This document shows, in pieces, positions 43,301 to 54,000 of a stretch of 64,000 nt of DNA (its first letter is position 1; each line of letters starts with the position of its first letter). The stretch comes from Cytidiella melzeri (taxonomy: Eukaryota > Basidiomycota > Agaricomycetes > Polyporales > Irpicaceae). Where the stretch lies: contig JABYQR010000252.1 of assembly GCA_022592445.1 (NCBI GenBank), forward strand, positions 1 to 64,000. Reading direction: 5' to 3'. Made by a program: the position numbers and the translations under genes. The notes beneath the pieces were generated by a model that was given only the letters and a program-made list of their open reading frames with translations, did no database searches and had not been told where the DNA came from.

Positions 43301-44745
43301 TACCTGTATACCTTCTTCTCGTTGATTAACGGTATCGAGTGATTGATTTCACGGAACGGAGGTAACACCTCCGGTACTCCGGACATAATGTCCTTATACT
43401 CAGAGAGCCACCGCGCCCTCAATTGCGGGATGTCACCCTGAGTGAGCTGTGTTCGTTGTTTATCCTGTGTGAATACAGCCTTTTTATTGTTATCGTTAAG
43501 ACTACCAGAGCCTATGTGTCGGGAAGACGTTGGGTATATCGTCTGAGTCGAGCTTCCCTTTAGGCTATGCTTCCCCGACCCAACCTGCGCTACCGCAAGT
43601 CATTCGGATGGCTTGCCATCCTTTTCCCGCAGTTTTCCACCACCAGGTATCATTACCTTTTGCCCAGCCTTCCGCATCATAATCTCCTCCCCCTTCAGCG
43701 CAGGTACCAGGGCATTACCCATGTATACCTCGCGGGTTGTGAAATTCACTTTCACTGTGTTCGCCTCCAGGAAAGGTATGCCCAGGATCATGTCATAGTG
43801 ATCAATGTTTACAACATCTAAGTAGGTATTGTGTGACACCCCTCCCATCTTAAGGTCAATATGGACCCCGTAGTTGATCTTCGATCGACTGCCCACACAC
43901 CCCAGCTGTAGACCAATAGGATTCTCCAGTGGGAATGCTGTGACACACGCCACGGTGGCAAACAACGGGCTGATTGCGTTGATAGACAATCCCGAGTCAA
44001 GGAGGATCTTCCCTTTCACTCCATTAACCTCTCCGTGTATTGTTATACACTTAGCGTGAACTAAAGGCTGTGGCCTAGCTTGTGAGGTGACCCTCATTGC
44101 TGTCCACTGTGCCTTGTCATCCCGCATGGCAGCAAGGCGCTCTTGGGAACCCTTGTTCCCATCCCCCTCATCATACTTGAATACTCGCATGGCCAGCATC
44201 TGTTCACGCGTATCTTTGTCAGAGTACTGGTCGTACTCATCAAACAGTTCGGCCGGGTAACTGTCCTCGTACTGTGAATCTTCAAAGGATGAACTGCTGT
44301 CCTGGGTCATCCAAAAACTTGCGAGGTGTTCGTCTCACTGGCTGCCGTCATCCTCACCCTGAGGTTTGTCATGGTTCTCCTACTCCTCAGCTCCCTCTGG
44401 CTGATCCTCCATCATGCGCAACACATTGTCCTTGTGGAGGGGACACTTTGGGGACGTTTTGATGTGGCCCCATCCGCTACATCCATAGCACTGAACTGGC
44501 GAACGGTCACCACCACTTCTCCCTGCTACGGGATTTTGCACTCCCCCATTGGTACGTCTGATGGCTCTGCTTGCGCTGCTGACCAGCCTGTCCTCCGAAC
44601 GTGCCGTAGTTGTAGAATGCCACCCGCCTTCAACTCTGATTTCCAGGCATCGTATTTGCCTCTGGCCTATTAGTACTTGCGGGTTCAGCTTTTCTAGCAT
44701 CTCGTTGCTTCTGATGAAGGTCCAGTGCTTTGTTTGTGTTCTCAA
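40339..44745 (-). pseudogene. Ty3/gypsy pol with chromodomain, interrupted by in-frame stops
   Basis: One reading frame can be followed for 4.4 kb on the minus strand. It holds a zinc knuckle (CYGCSGWGHIKTSPKC, near 44480), an aspartic protease (ILLDSGLSINAIS, near 43990), a reverse transcriptase with NLSNAYEQI (near 43030), GDCNALPTFQRL and VYLDNIFIFS (near 42850), RNase H (LICDASTYGVGAVYS; ETETLAILEAL; NIVTDHEAL), and an integrase with an HHCC finger (CARCSICQ) and D,D,E in IAMDFLGPFP, VSHRDSKF and MDRLTE. Past a TGA at 40531-40533 it ends in a chromodomain (EWVVDEIVARRG; WNLGDKTWEPL). Stops: TGA at 44335, 43600, 43012, 42652, 41932 and 40531, and TAG at 44380. Two RT aspartates read Asn. 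The element is inactive. Confidence 0.9.
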
Positions 44746-46783
44746 TCGCCAGTGCCTCTCGCACCATGTTGGAGAACATAGAGTTCTCAGTGTTCATACG
44801 CAGGTTCCGCAGCATAGCCGTTACTATTGCGGCAGGTAACTCCCTCTGTAGCTTCTTCCACATGGAGTATGCATCTGGCCTTTCCACCATCCTCCCGGAG
44901 TATTTGAGCAACTCGTTTGCTAGACCAGCTACTCCAGTTGCCTCCTTGAACTGCACGGATTTGTACCGTTCGGATGCCAATTGTGCGGTAGCTTGGTGCG
45001 CAAAGCAGTCCTGAGGTGCATATATCACCTCCAGGAACGTCCAGTTCCTTTTCATTCATTCAGGTGATCTCACTTCAGTGTTATACCATTCCGTGGCCTC
45101 ACCCATCAGCATGTCTCCCAACAGGACCACACGCTGGTAGTCCAACACGTCTCCCACTAGTCTGGTCATGTAACAGAATCTGGATACATTCATTATCCAT
45201 TGACCGAACACTTCCACATCATCCTCCCCTTCATACGGGGCTGGCATGTTGACCTTTATGTTGTGGTTTAGCATTGGTAGGTTAGCTGGGTCATGGTCAA
45301 TGTCCTGATGGACACTTCTGCAACCCATTGGTGCGTGTTATCCACATATGCGTCTGGATCAGGTTGTGCTGGGGACGCCGGTCTCTGTGCAAATGGGTTG
45401 GGTGTGTTAGGCACACCCAATGGCTGCCTCCTGGATTGCCATCTAGGTGGCTGTTGCCTTGAGGTGACAGGTACTATGTACCTTGGGTTATGTCCACGCG
45501 GGGCGGCGGACTGGGGTCCCGCAAGCACAGTAGGTGCGTAGTGTTGCCTCGCGTTGACTTCACTGTCGGATCCCATGAGTGTGTCATTTACTAGGGCATC
45601 CCAATGCCCATTACTGGAGCTCCCGCTGTCTGAGCTACTACTACCCGGGTCAGGTCCTCCTGGACCCCCTTTGTCCGCAATGCCTGCGCAACCCATCATC
45701 CCACTCGTGGACGCGTTAACGTTAACCCTACGGGGTTGTTCATGTGTAGGCATCCATACTGGGACGAGTGGGGGAAGCAGTCCCGCTTCCCTGAGGCGGG
45801 TGGGCGTGTCTTTGCCCAGCCGTGTAGTCCCCGCTGGCTCTTCCACAATCACCTCTCCCTCATATCTTTCTACCCTCGGTTCTTGGGTATCGGGCAAGTT
45901 GCGTACGCTAGCTGTCTCCACTCTGGAGGGTTCCCCGTGTACCTCAATGGAGGGAAGTGACATATCTACCATTTTGTACAAAGTACCCCTGGGTCAATGC
46001 CATCGTGAGGAGGATGTGCTGCAATGCCATTAGATTGTTGGACATAGCCGGGTACCTGTGTTACTCCTCTCAGCTCCTTTCTTGCTGCCATTCTATATCC
46101 TCAAGTCTCTGCGCTCGCATCTCCAACATCTCGTCATGCTGCACTCTCATACAATCCCATGCATCTCGGATCACCCCTTGTATGACGTTGAGACGTCCCG
46201 ACCCATTACTGGGTGCCTGTTCACCCTCCTCATCAATTGTCTCAATTCCTACTCCGTGAGGGATGTGTGGTTCTGGGTATGCACCAGAGGAACGTGTGTT
46301 CCTTCCAGATGCTGAGTCTTGAGGGCGAATGTCGTCCGGCTCCGGGTCGGTATAGAGGTCATCTAGGAAATCGGGTTCCTCTGCACCCGGACGTTGTACG
46401 TCCTCCTCGCTACTCGTGAGAGTAAGAGCGACTTTTGTGATTGTGGCTGGGGGACTATCGCCAGGTACTCGAGTACCTTTTGTTGTTCGTCTAGGTATCT
46501 TCAAAGGTCCCTTTATTGCCTCCTGCACTTCCTCTGTGGAAGTGGTTGAGTTGGCCCGAGATTGACTACGTGTCTTGGGACGCAATCCGGACTCCCCTTG
46601 CAGGCGCTCCGTGGTGTCACTTCTATTGGTGCAACTGTCCGACCTGTCTCTCGCGACGGTGGATGCCAAAGAAGCCCTGGATGGTGTCGGACCCTTGGGT
46701 TGAGGTGACCCTTCAGGGTTGTCCTGACCACACGTGCTAGTTGGTGGGACTTTATCAGTCCTTTTTTTGCGAGCTGGTGGCAT
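44630..46783 (-). pseudogene. Ty3/gypsy gag region, frameshifted
   Basis: Starts MPPARKKRTDKVPPTSTCGQ at 46783, about 100 bp inside LTR C2. An acidic Ser/Pro-rich N-terminal ORF (46783-46070) is followed, in other frames, by 45981-45268 (SSSDSGSSSNGHWDALVND) and a capsid-like region (PYEGEDDVEVFGQWIMNVSR; RVVLLGDMLMGEATEWYNTE) to 44630. A TGA lies at 45056-45058 between SPE and MKRNWTF, and frameshifts lie near 45330 and 44700. Capsid helices (AAIVTAMLRNLRMNTENSMF) precede the zinc knuckle in the pol frame. It would assemble the virus-like particle of the element if intact. Confidence 0.8.
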
Positions 46784-46885
46784 CTCAGATGAGATAAGAG
46801 TGAGATAGACGTTTAGCTCTTCTGTGGCGTGCTACTTCGTAGCACTAAGTATATGTTGGTTTTGAAGTCTTGAAACTCAAAAAAG

Positions 46886-47126
46886 TGTAAAGGGTATATC
46901 GATACCTCACGCGCACACATGCACAGAGTTTGACCGAATGTATTCGGAACTTGACGTATGTACAGTGTGTAAGATAAAGATAAAGTCCTTAACTCTAGTA
47001 AATAGTAATCGTTTATATCTCAGCCGCTCAAGTCCGACTGTACAGTACCTATATAAGGCAGTCCCGACTGCCTGTGTGTAATGCACTGTCTGCCATATTA
47101 GGAAGGGCCGCCGTCGCACCTTTACA
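46886..47126 (-). mobile_element. LTR family C copy 2 (241 bp), 5' LTR of the gypsy element
   Basis: Perfect inverse ends TGTAAAGG...CCTTTACA. On the minus strand it carries a TATA-like cttatataggtac and ends about 100 bp before the gag Met, as a 5' LTR should. Outer flank is GTTCC. No matching 3' LTR is seen at the left end, where pol ends at 40339, so the element is truncated there. Related to 26416-26652. Confidence 0.8.
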
Positions 47127-47190
47127 GTTCCCAGGACGTGTGCGTAGCTGCTGCAGCTGCTGTCGGTTATGCTGCTGCTAGCGCAGCAAC

Positions 47191-47313
47191 TTAGTTGGTG
47201 AATTCCATTTTCTGTGTCAGCATGCCGAACATGTTTAGATGGTCTTGGGCACCCAGGTTGGGTGTGGAGTTGGGTGCGGCATCAGGAGCAACATTTTGTT
47301 GAGTAGGATCCAT
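47191..47313 (-). pseudogene. Short retroelement-like ORF fragment cut by LTR C2
   Basis: Starts MDPTQQNVAPDAAPNSTPNL and reads to KMEFTN, followed by a stop and Ala-rich codons up to the LTR edge. Its Gln/Pro/Asn-rich start resembles gag N-termini. Weak call. Confidence 0.3.
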
Positions 47314-47662
47314 TTCTTTTTTTGTGATGAGGCAAAGATTTGCTACAGAGGGTTGTTGATAGGTTTCTGCATAATACTCGTGTTGGATAGCTTCAGTTGG
47401 GTCTAACTGATTTAATCAATTAGGGCTCGATTGGTTTCCACGCTGGTAGAATGATCCTTTGTTGGCTCAAAAGTGGTTGTCTGTGAGCGAGATGGGATCG
47501 AAGAAATGGATACAATTATTGCAAGGCAAACTTTCTGACGACGTGATGGGCAAAATTCGTGGACTGTCTAGATCCACTCAAAGTAGCTATCACTATTGAC
47601 TATGTTTCATTGTGCGAAGAATTTGTTGTAGTTTTTACAAAGCTGCTTAAACCAAACCTTCC

Positions 47663-48388
47663 TGTCACAGATTTTCAATGTTTCTACAAGACTTGCCTTA
47701 CCAGGCAACGGTATTATTGGGAATATTTAAGCGCTTGTCAAGCGCTTATCCAGCGCTTATCCGGCGTCTATTTAGGCGCTTATCCAGCGCTTATCTGCCA
47801 CTTATCAGGCGCCTATTCCGGCGCTTATTCTCAGTGCCTATCAATTGATGCGCTGATGCGCCTCCTGTCTCTGATGCGCTGATGCGCTCCTTTCCTTATC
47901 TGTGTATCACATGATAGAACTCTCTGGAACATTGTGGAACATGCTGGAACTATGATGTCATAGTATAGAACATTCCATTAGATGATGTCATAGTTCCTAG
48001 AATCTTCTGGAAAAGTCTAGCCTTGTCTTAGAACAAGCTAGAACAAGTCTAGCCTTGGAGCTGGGTCATGGGGTCAGGTCATGGGGACAATTGCTATTGG
48101 TTGATTATTGAAGTGGCACCACTAGGGCATAGGGCATGCTTAGTAAGGTAGATTACTTCGCTTACTCATGTAGGTATTAGGGGTCTTAGGGTAGTACCTG
48201 GGGTTCTCCCCTTCATGTATATATAGAGGCACTCCTGAGGGCATATCCCCTCAGTCTTATCCACTCTGTTGAACCAGGACTACTCAGTACCTCACAGTAC
48301 TTCGCTTACCACACCTCTTACTCTCTATCTTCATCAACTCCCCCCAGTTTATCAACTTACTTGGTGAGTAGTAACCTTAACTGTTACA
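47663..48388 (+). mobile_element. Solo LTR, family B copy 3, with 5-bp TSD
   Basis: A 726-bp LTR, TGTCACAG...CTGTTACA, flanked by CTTCC at 47658-47662 and 48389-48393. It has the GCGCTTATCC-type repeat tract (about 47730-47850) and a TATA box (catgtatatatagagg, about 48216). The plus-strand frame across the empty site would stay open for some distance (FTKLLKPNLPNC), apart from one TAG, so it may have landed in a decayed gene. Confidence 0.92.
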
Positions 48389-48499
48389 CTTCCCAATTGC
48401 TTTGCAACCCCAGTCTAGGAGCTGCCACTCTCGGTCTGCTGTGACGGGTGCGAGATCTTTGACTCAGTTGAGGAAACAGTTAACCTTGTTGACAAGGTG

Positions 48500-48960
48500 A
48501 AGCAACGTACAACAGTGATTGGGGTTGGTGTGGTTCAGGAGTTCATCAAGCTCGGTGAGAGCTTGCAGGCAAGTGCAGACGGCAGTGAGTTTTGGCCTGA
48601 AGATGCCAACAAGATCTACTGGTGGCAGCTTTGTAAAGTCAATGAGTACCGGCTTGGGTGCAGTGGGGGCGGGAGTTGGTGCTGGGAGCTTTGCTAGTCG
48701 CTCTGCGAGAGTGAGCTTGTGGGTGTGTTGCTCAGCTAAGGTGCGGTCACACTCCTCAGCAGCTCATTCTCTGTATGCTCGTGTGGAGACGCAAAGTTGT
48801 TGGTTTTTCTCATAAGAGGGGATGGTGAGGGTGATGGCTTTGACAGGTGGCTTTTTTAACACATACTTTGCAATGGTGACCAGGTCTTTGTCAGACCAGT
48901 GATGAGGTTGACCGCTCTTCTGCTTGTCAGCAAGAGTGTTGAGGAAGGCTGATGGAAGAG
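48500..48960. other. Possible decayed coding sequence, strand uncertain
   Basis: On the minus strand LADKQKSGQPHHWSDKDL, IAKYVLKKPPVKAITLTIPS and LTLAERLAKLP look protein-like but are broken by a TGA at 48764-48766 and by shifts. The plus strand also has a 98-codon frame. Neither can be assigned. I see no gene from 48960 to 49198. Confidence 0.25.
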
Positions 48961-49197
48961 ACCCTCTTGAGCTGAGGCTCAGTTGTAGGGAGGTTCTTAG
49001 AAAAACAGGGGTGTGTGTCTTTAGGCACTAAACAACGTGCAGGGGGTAGAAACAGATGACATAAGTGTAGCTCAACTGTATGAGGAGACCGGGGACGTAA
49101 TTGTCAAACAGGAATAAACTTTTCAAAATGGTGGGAATGGGGGACCCAAAGTTTACACAACGATCTTGACCTAATGACACGGAGACGGGGCTCAACG

Positions 49198-49917
49198 TGA
49201 CAAACAGGGACACAAAGTGGATATCAACAAGGAGGTGGTGGAAGACATGAAGCACAATGCTTTCACCAGCTATCAGACATTATGCAAGTATCTAGCCCAG
49301 TAAAGACCAAGTTAGTATTGTTACTACCAGCTATGTAGTACAAGAGGGGGTTGCTTACCTAGCCCAGTAAAGACCAAGAGGTTGAGATGGGGGGCTAGGA
49401 GTGTACATGCAGCAGTATATATAGACTTCAGGGACCTGCGCACAGACCATGTTAACGGCAGGCTTTGCAAGAAGCTGTGTGAACAAAGAACAATAGCACT
49501 GCCTAAAGGAGAACATTAGCTACTGTCTGGACTCTGCCAAGACCTCTACTCATGAGAGAATCTATGCAAAAGAAGACCAGTTATTGTGATCCATTCTCAC
49601 ACCTGTGAGAACACTCTACCATAAAGAGAACAATAGCAAAAGAACAATAGGAGTCTATGTGAACAGTATCTATGGTGTCAAACCCTAGCTATGGGCTGAG
49701 CCATGTGGTTGTAGCCATGTGGTCTTACATAAGCTGAGTCACGTGCCAGTGTGATGTAGCAGCAAGTAATGTGACCATGTAGAGGATCTAAGCCACATGA
49801 TACGGGTGCTTAATAGACGTGTAAGGGGTTTGTGCAGAGAGGGTTGCAACCAGGTTTCAAAGGCAAAAACCGGAGGTACAATGTTAAAAATCAGGGCTAG
49901 TCAGGCCATCCATGACA
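49198..49917 (-). mobile_element. LTR family D, left arm of an inverted pair
   Basis: About 720 bp. On the minus strand it starts TGTCATGGATGGCC, has ctattgttc phrases, a TATA box (agtatatatagact on the plus strand, about 49402 sense) and an exact 20-bp repeat (49292-49311 and 49359-49378) bracketing an intron-like segment with a TACTAAC branch site. The right arm at 50305-51047 is its inverse at about 80%. Its start resembles the start of family A (catggat, gatttttnaacattgt), so A and D are related. Confidence 0.75.
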
Positions 49918-50093
49918 CCAGAGAGTTCTATCATGTGATACACAGATAAGGAAAGGAGTGCATCAGCACATCAATGATGGAGTGCGCATCAATTGATAGG
50001 CACTGAATTAAGCGCTGGATAAGCGCTGGATAAGCGCCTAAATAATCCCAATAAAACTGTGGTATGGTAAGGCAAGACTTGTCAAAACAGTGA
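49918..50093 (-). mobile_element. Truncated fragment of LTR family B (copy 5)
   Basis: Matches the first 170 or so bp of family B in reverse (gataaggaaaggag; aagcgctggataagcgc; aaggcaagacttgtcaaaac) and ends at the LTR start (CAGTGACA). The rest is missing. The fragment begins exactly at the edge of the family D arm, so D probably inserted into or recombined with it. 50094-50304 holds no gene. Confidence 0.75.
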
Positions 50094-50304
50094 CACTCTC
50101 CTTTCTGGATTTTTTCATGCGCTTTTCCCATGCCCTGCCAAATCCGTGGAAGGCATCTTTTCCACTTGGTTTTCTGAGCCTTCAAAGGTGAACTTCCTTT
50201 TATTTTTCTTTTTGATATCAACTACCACTTAAAAAACAGAAATCCCTGCCCCTGAAAAGGCACAGAATTTGTATGGCATTATTTTTTATTCTCAAACATT
50301 ATGT

Positions 50305-51047
50305 TGTGCATGGCCCAACCAGCCCTTATTTTTTGCATTTTACCTCTAGTTTTTACCTTTGAAACCAGGTTGAAACCTGGTTGCAACCCAGTTGCAACCC
50401 TCTCTGCACAAACCCCTTGCACGTCTATTAAGTGCCCGTATCACCTGGCTGAGATGTCCTACATGGTCATGTCCCTTGCTGCTACATCACACTGGTGTGT
50501 GACTCAGCCTATGTAAGACCACATGGCTACAACCACATGGCTCAGCCCATAGCTAGGGTTTGACGTCATAGATTCCAATCACATGGACTCCTATTGTTCT
50601 TTCCCTATTGTTCTCTTTATGGAAGAATGTTCTCACAGGTGTGGGAATGGATCACAATAGTTGGTCTCCTTTTAGATAGATTCTCCCACAAGTAGAGTTC
50701 TTGGCAAGGTCTAGACAATAGCTATTGTTCTCCTTTAGGTAGTTCTTTTGTTCTTTGTTCACACGGCTTCTTGCTTGCAAAGCCTGCCCTCAAACATGGT
50801 CTGTGTGCAGGTTCCTGAAGTCTATATAAACAGCTGCATGTATGCTCTTAGCCCCCCATCTCCACATCTTGGTCTTTGCTGGGCTAGGTAAGCAAACCCC
50901 TCTTGTACTACATAGAGGGTAGTGTTGATCTAACTTGGTCTTTGATGGGCTGGATTTCTGAATAAGTTTGATAGCTGGTGAACACACATTGTACTTCATG
51001 CCTGCCACCACCTTGTTGTCATTGTCCACATCATGTCCCTGTTTGAA
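50305..51047 (+). mobile_element. LTR family D, right arm of an inverted pair
   Basis: Inverse partner of 49198-49917. TATA box tctatataaacagc at about 50821; imperfect 20-bp repeats at 50868-50887 and 50934-50953. The second repeat reads CTGG instead of CTAG, removing the presumed splice acceptor. The match to the left arm runs to about 51045, just where the second hAT element begins. Confidence 0.75.
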
Positions 51048-54000
51048 ACTAGTGAATTGCATGGGTAGCGCATACCCACGTGGGTTATGGGTATGGGTAT
51101 GGTGGGTATGGGTACGGGTTCATCAATTGTGTGTTTTCCAAAACCCATACCCATTCTGCAGGTTATGGGTAGTCTGGTGGGTAGACGAGCAATCCGGCAA
51201 TGCCACCGCAGTAGTCTAGATTTGGCAATGGTGCCCCGACAGGTTGAATCTTTCACTTCACTCAAACCCACCATGGCGCTCGATGATCCCCCTGCAGCAG
51301 CAAAGCGCAAAAGTATTCCTACGGAAAAGGCACCAAAAAAGAAGGCACGGACTACAGCACCACAAGCTAACAAGAAATCAAGAAAGACAACTGTTGTATT
51401 GGAGGAAGAAGATGATGCTCGACACTCCGATGATGGAGTGGAGGAGATAGAAATTGAAGATATTGATGGTAACGTAACAACACGCCATCTCAATGTGGCA
51501 TCAAAGGACAATGGGGGAGGACGACAAGGCAGAACTGGGTGAGTAAAATGACATGGACAATGCAGCAAGTACAAACTGATATGCCACATAAAGAAAGGAT
51601 GATGAAAAAATGGCGCTCGCCCATCTATGGGTTCTTCCACGCCGAGCCATCAATCGAGTACAAGGGTGGGCGAAAGTGCCACACATTCAAGTGTGCAGCA
51701 AAAGGGTGCGGGCACAGGATATTCCGTTATCTTGACACGCGTGATGCACAGTCCACAGGGAACATGCGTAAGCATGCAGTGGCTTGCTGGGGTAAGGAGG
51801 CGGTAGAGATGGCGGATGAGGCTGGCAATGTTGACTCGGTGCAAGCAAACATTGTCCAAGGTATCCTCCGCAATGGTAAGATACCAGTGTCGTTCAAACG
51901 GAAGGGGAAGGGAAAGGTGACCTACTCGCATCGTCAGCACACGAAGACAGAGACGAAGTAAGTGCCTACCGAGTTGCTATGGTTGTCAAGGAGGCTAAAA
52001 AGAAATAGGGCGGAGATCGTACATTGGGTGACGGAAAGCCTACGACCATTCAAAATTGTGTCAGATCGAGGCTTCAAGAGCCTCATGAAGACGGGAAGGC
52101 CAGATTATTACTTACCTTCACCGACGACAGTCTCCCGAGATGTCAAGCTGATGTTTGCGAAGGCACGTAAGCGTATGGCGAAGATGTTGAAAGAGTACGA
52201 TGGCGACTTGAACTTTGCGACGGATGCATGGACTTCACCCAACCATCAGGCATTCATTGCAATAACCGTGCACCTAGAGATGAATGGCGAGCTCGTTAGC
52301 ATGTTACTTGATCTCGTCGAGGTTGCCCAAGTATGTTGATAGCTAATGGGCAAATTATGAATGAAATGCTCACTGAAACTGATTCTCTCTAGTCGCATAG
52401 CGGCCTGAACCTGGCAGCAGCCTTTGCGAAAGTGCTCAATGACTTCGGAATAGGTGATAAGGTCAGCAGTGCATGCGCATGGCATGAAAATAGGTTGAAC
52501 TCACCAGATTGTATCCAGATCCTCAGTATTACTTGCGATAATGCCACGTCGAACAATGCAATGATCAAAGAGCTTGCGAATATTGAACTGACATACAAAG
52601 GCGAAGAGAATCGTGTTCAGTGCTTCGCGCATATCATTAATTTGGTTGCAAAGAGTCTATTGAAACAATTCGACGTACCGAAGGACAAGAACTGCAATGC
52701 GATGACTCAAGCTGAGAAGGATTTGGCGGATTTGGCAACGGATCTTGATATGGAGGATCTTCAGACAAGGCTTGAGGTAGCAGCCAAGGACCAGGATGAG
52801 TATGATGACGAGGGATGGGTGAACAAACTTGAATCGATGAGCAATGCGGAATGGGAAGCTCACAGTGAGCAGGTTCAACCAGTGTCCTTAGTGCTTGTAA
52901 AGGTCAGTTGAAAGGAAAGATAAAGCCAACCAAGTACTCACCAAAGCCAACCAGCTTCACAAAATCTCGTACAAGATCCTTCACTCCAGCACGATCCTCC
53001 TCCCTGCCTGGAAACAAGTGCTCAAAGTGCTTGGTTTGAAAGAGCGGATGATGCCGCGGGATGTGTCGACTTGTTGAAACTCGACATTTGATATGCTTGA
53101 CTTCGCTTTGGAGTATTGAACGGCGGTGTAGAAAATGACAGAGGAGCACGAGGAAGTGCTGGGGACATATGAGATGGCGAAAAGCGACTGAAAAATTGTT
53201 GAACAGCTGCGCGACGTGCTACAGGTAAGTCCAATTGTTTCCCATGCCGCATTTGAACGCTTACAAATGCATCCGCTCTGTGGCACTTTTGCTTCTGTAT
53301 TCAATTTTGGCCATGCACGAACGACTCTACCCTCCACATTCTCAAAGACGCGACTCTTTTCTTCTCTCGCGAAACGCCCAATCTCGCCACTGTCATACCT
53401 GCCATGGATCACATTGACGAGAAGTTTGGCTCGGACGCGCTTAATACCCGGCTTCATTCTGCAATCCGCGCCTCAGTTGCAGTTGCCAAACGCACCTGCA
53501 ACCGGTACTACAGCCGCACAGACGACTCGAATCTCTATCGGGTGGCCATGGGTAAGCTACGTCAGCTTTTACAATTCATTTTATCTCTATCTCACTGATA
53601 CCAAATTTACAGTTTTACATCCTCGATACAAGCTCGCTTACTTCAAGGATGCGGACTGGGACCCCGAGTGGCAGGACAAAGCTCAAACGCTGGTGCAAAC
53701 AATTTACGATGAGAAGTACGCAACTCTCAATATCAATACTGGGGCATTGGATCCATCTGCTGACTCGCATGAACGAGTCGACACAGCACCAGTGTGTTTT
53801 TATTTTTTTTGCTGCTTAGCAGATCATACTGATCACGAAGCACACTAGAAACGCACGGAAAACATCTTTGACTCCCTTCCTGCACTTGCTGCTCCCATCA
53901 CATGCGAACTTTGCGACGAGCTTGATTGCTACCTCAGCACCGACCCCGAAGTCACCAACAATGTCATTCAGTGGTGGGTGGAGCGTCGCTCGATGTTCCC

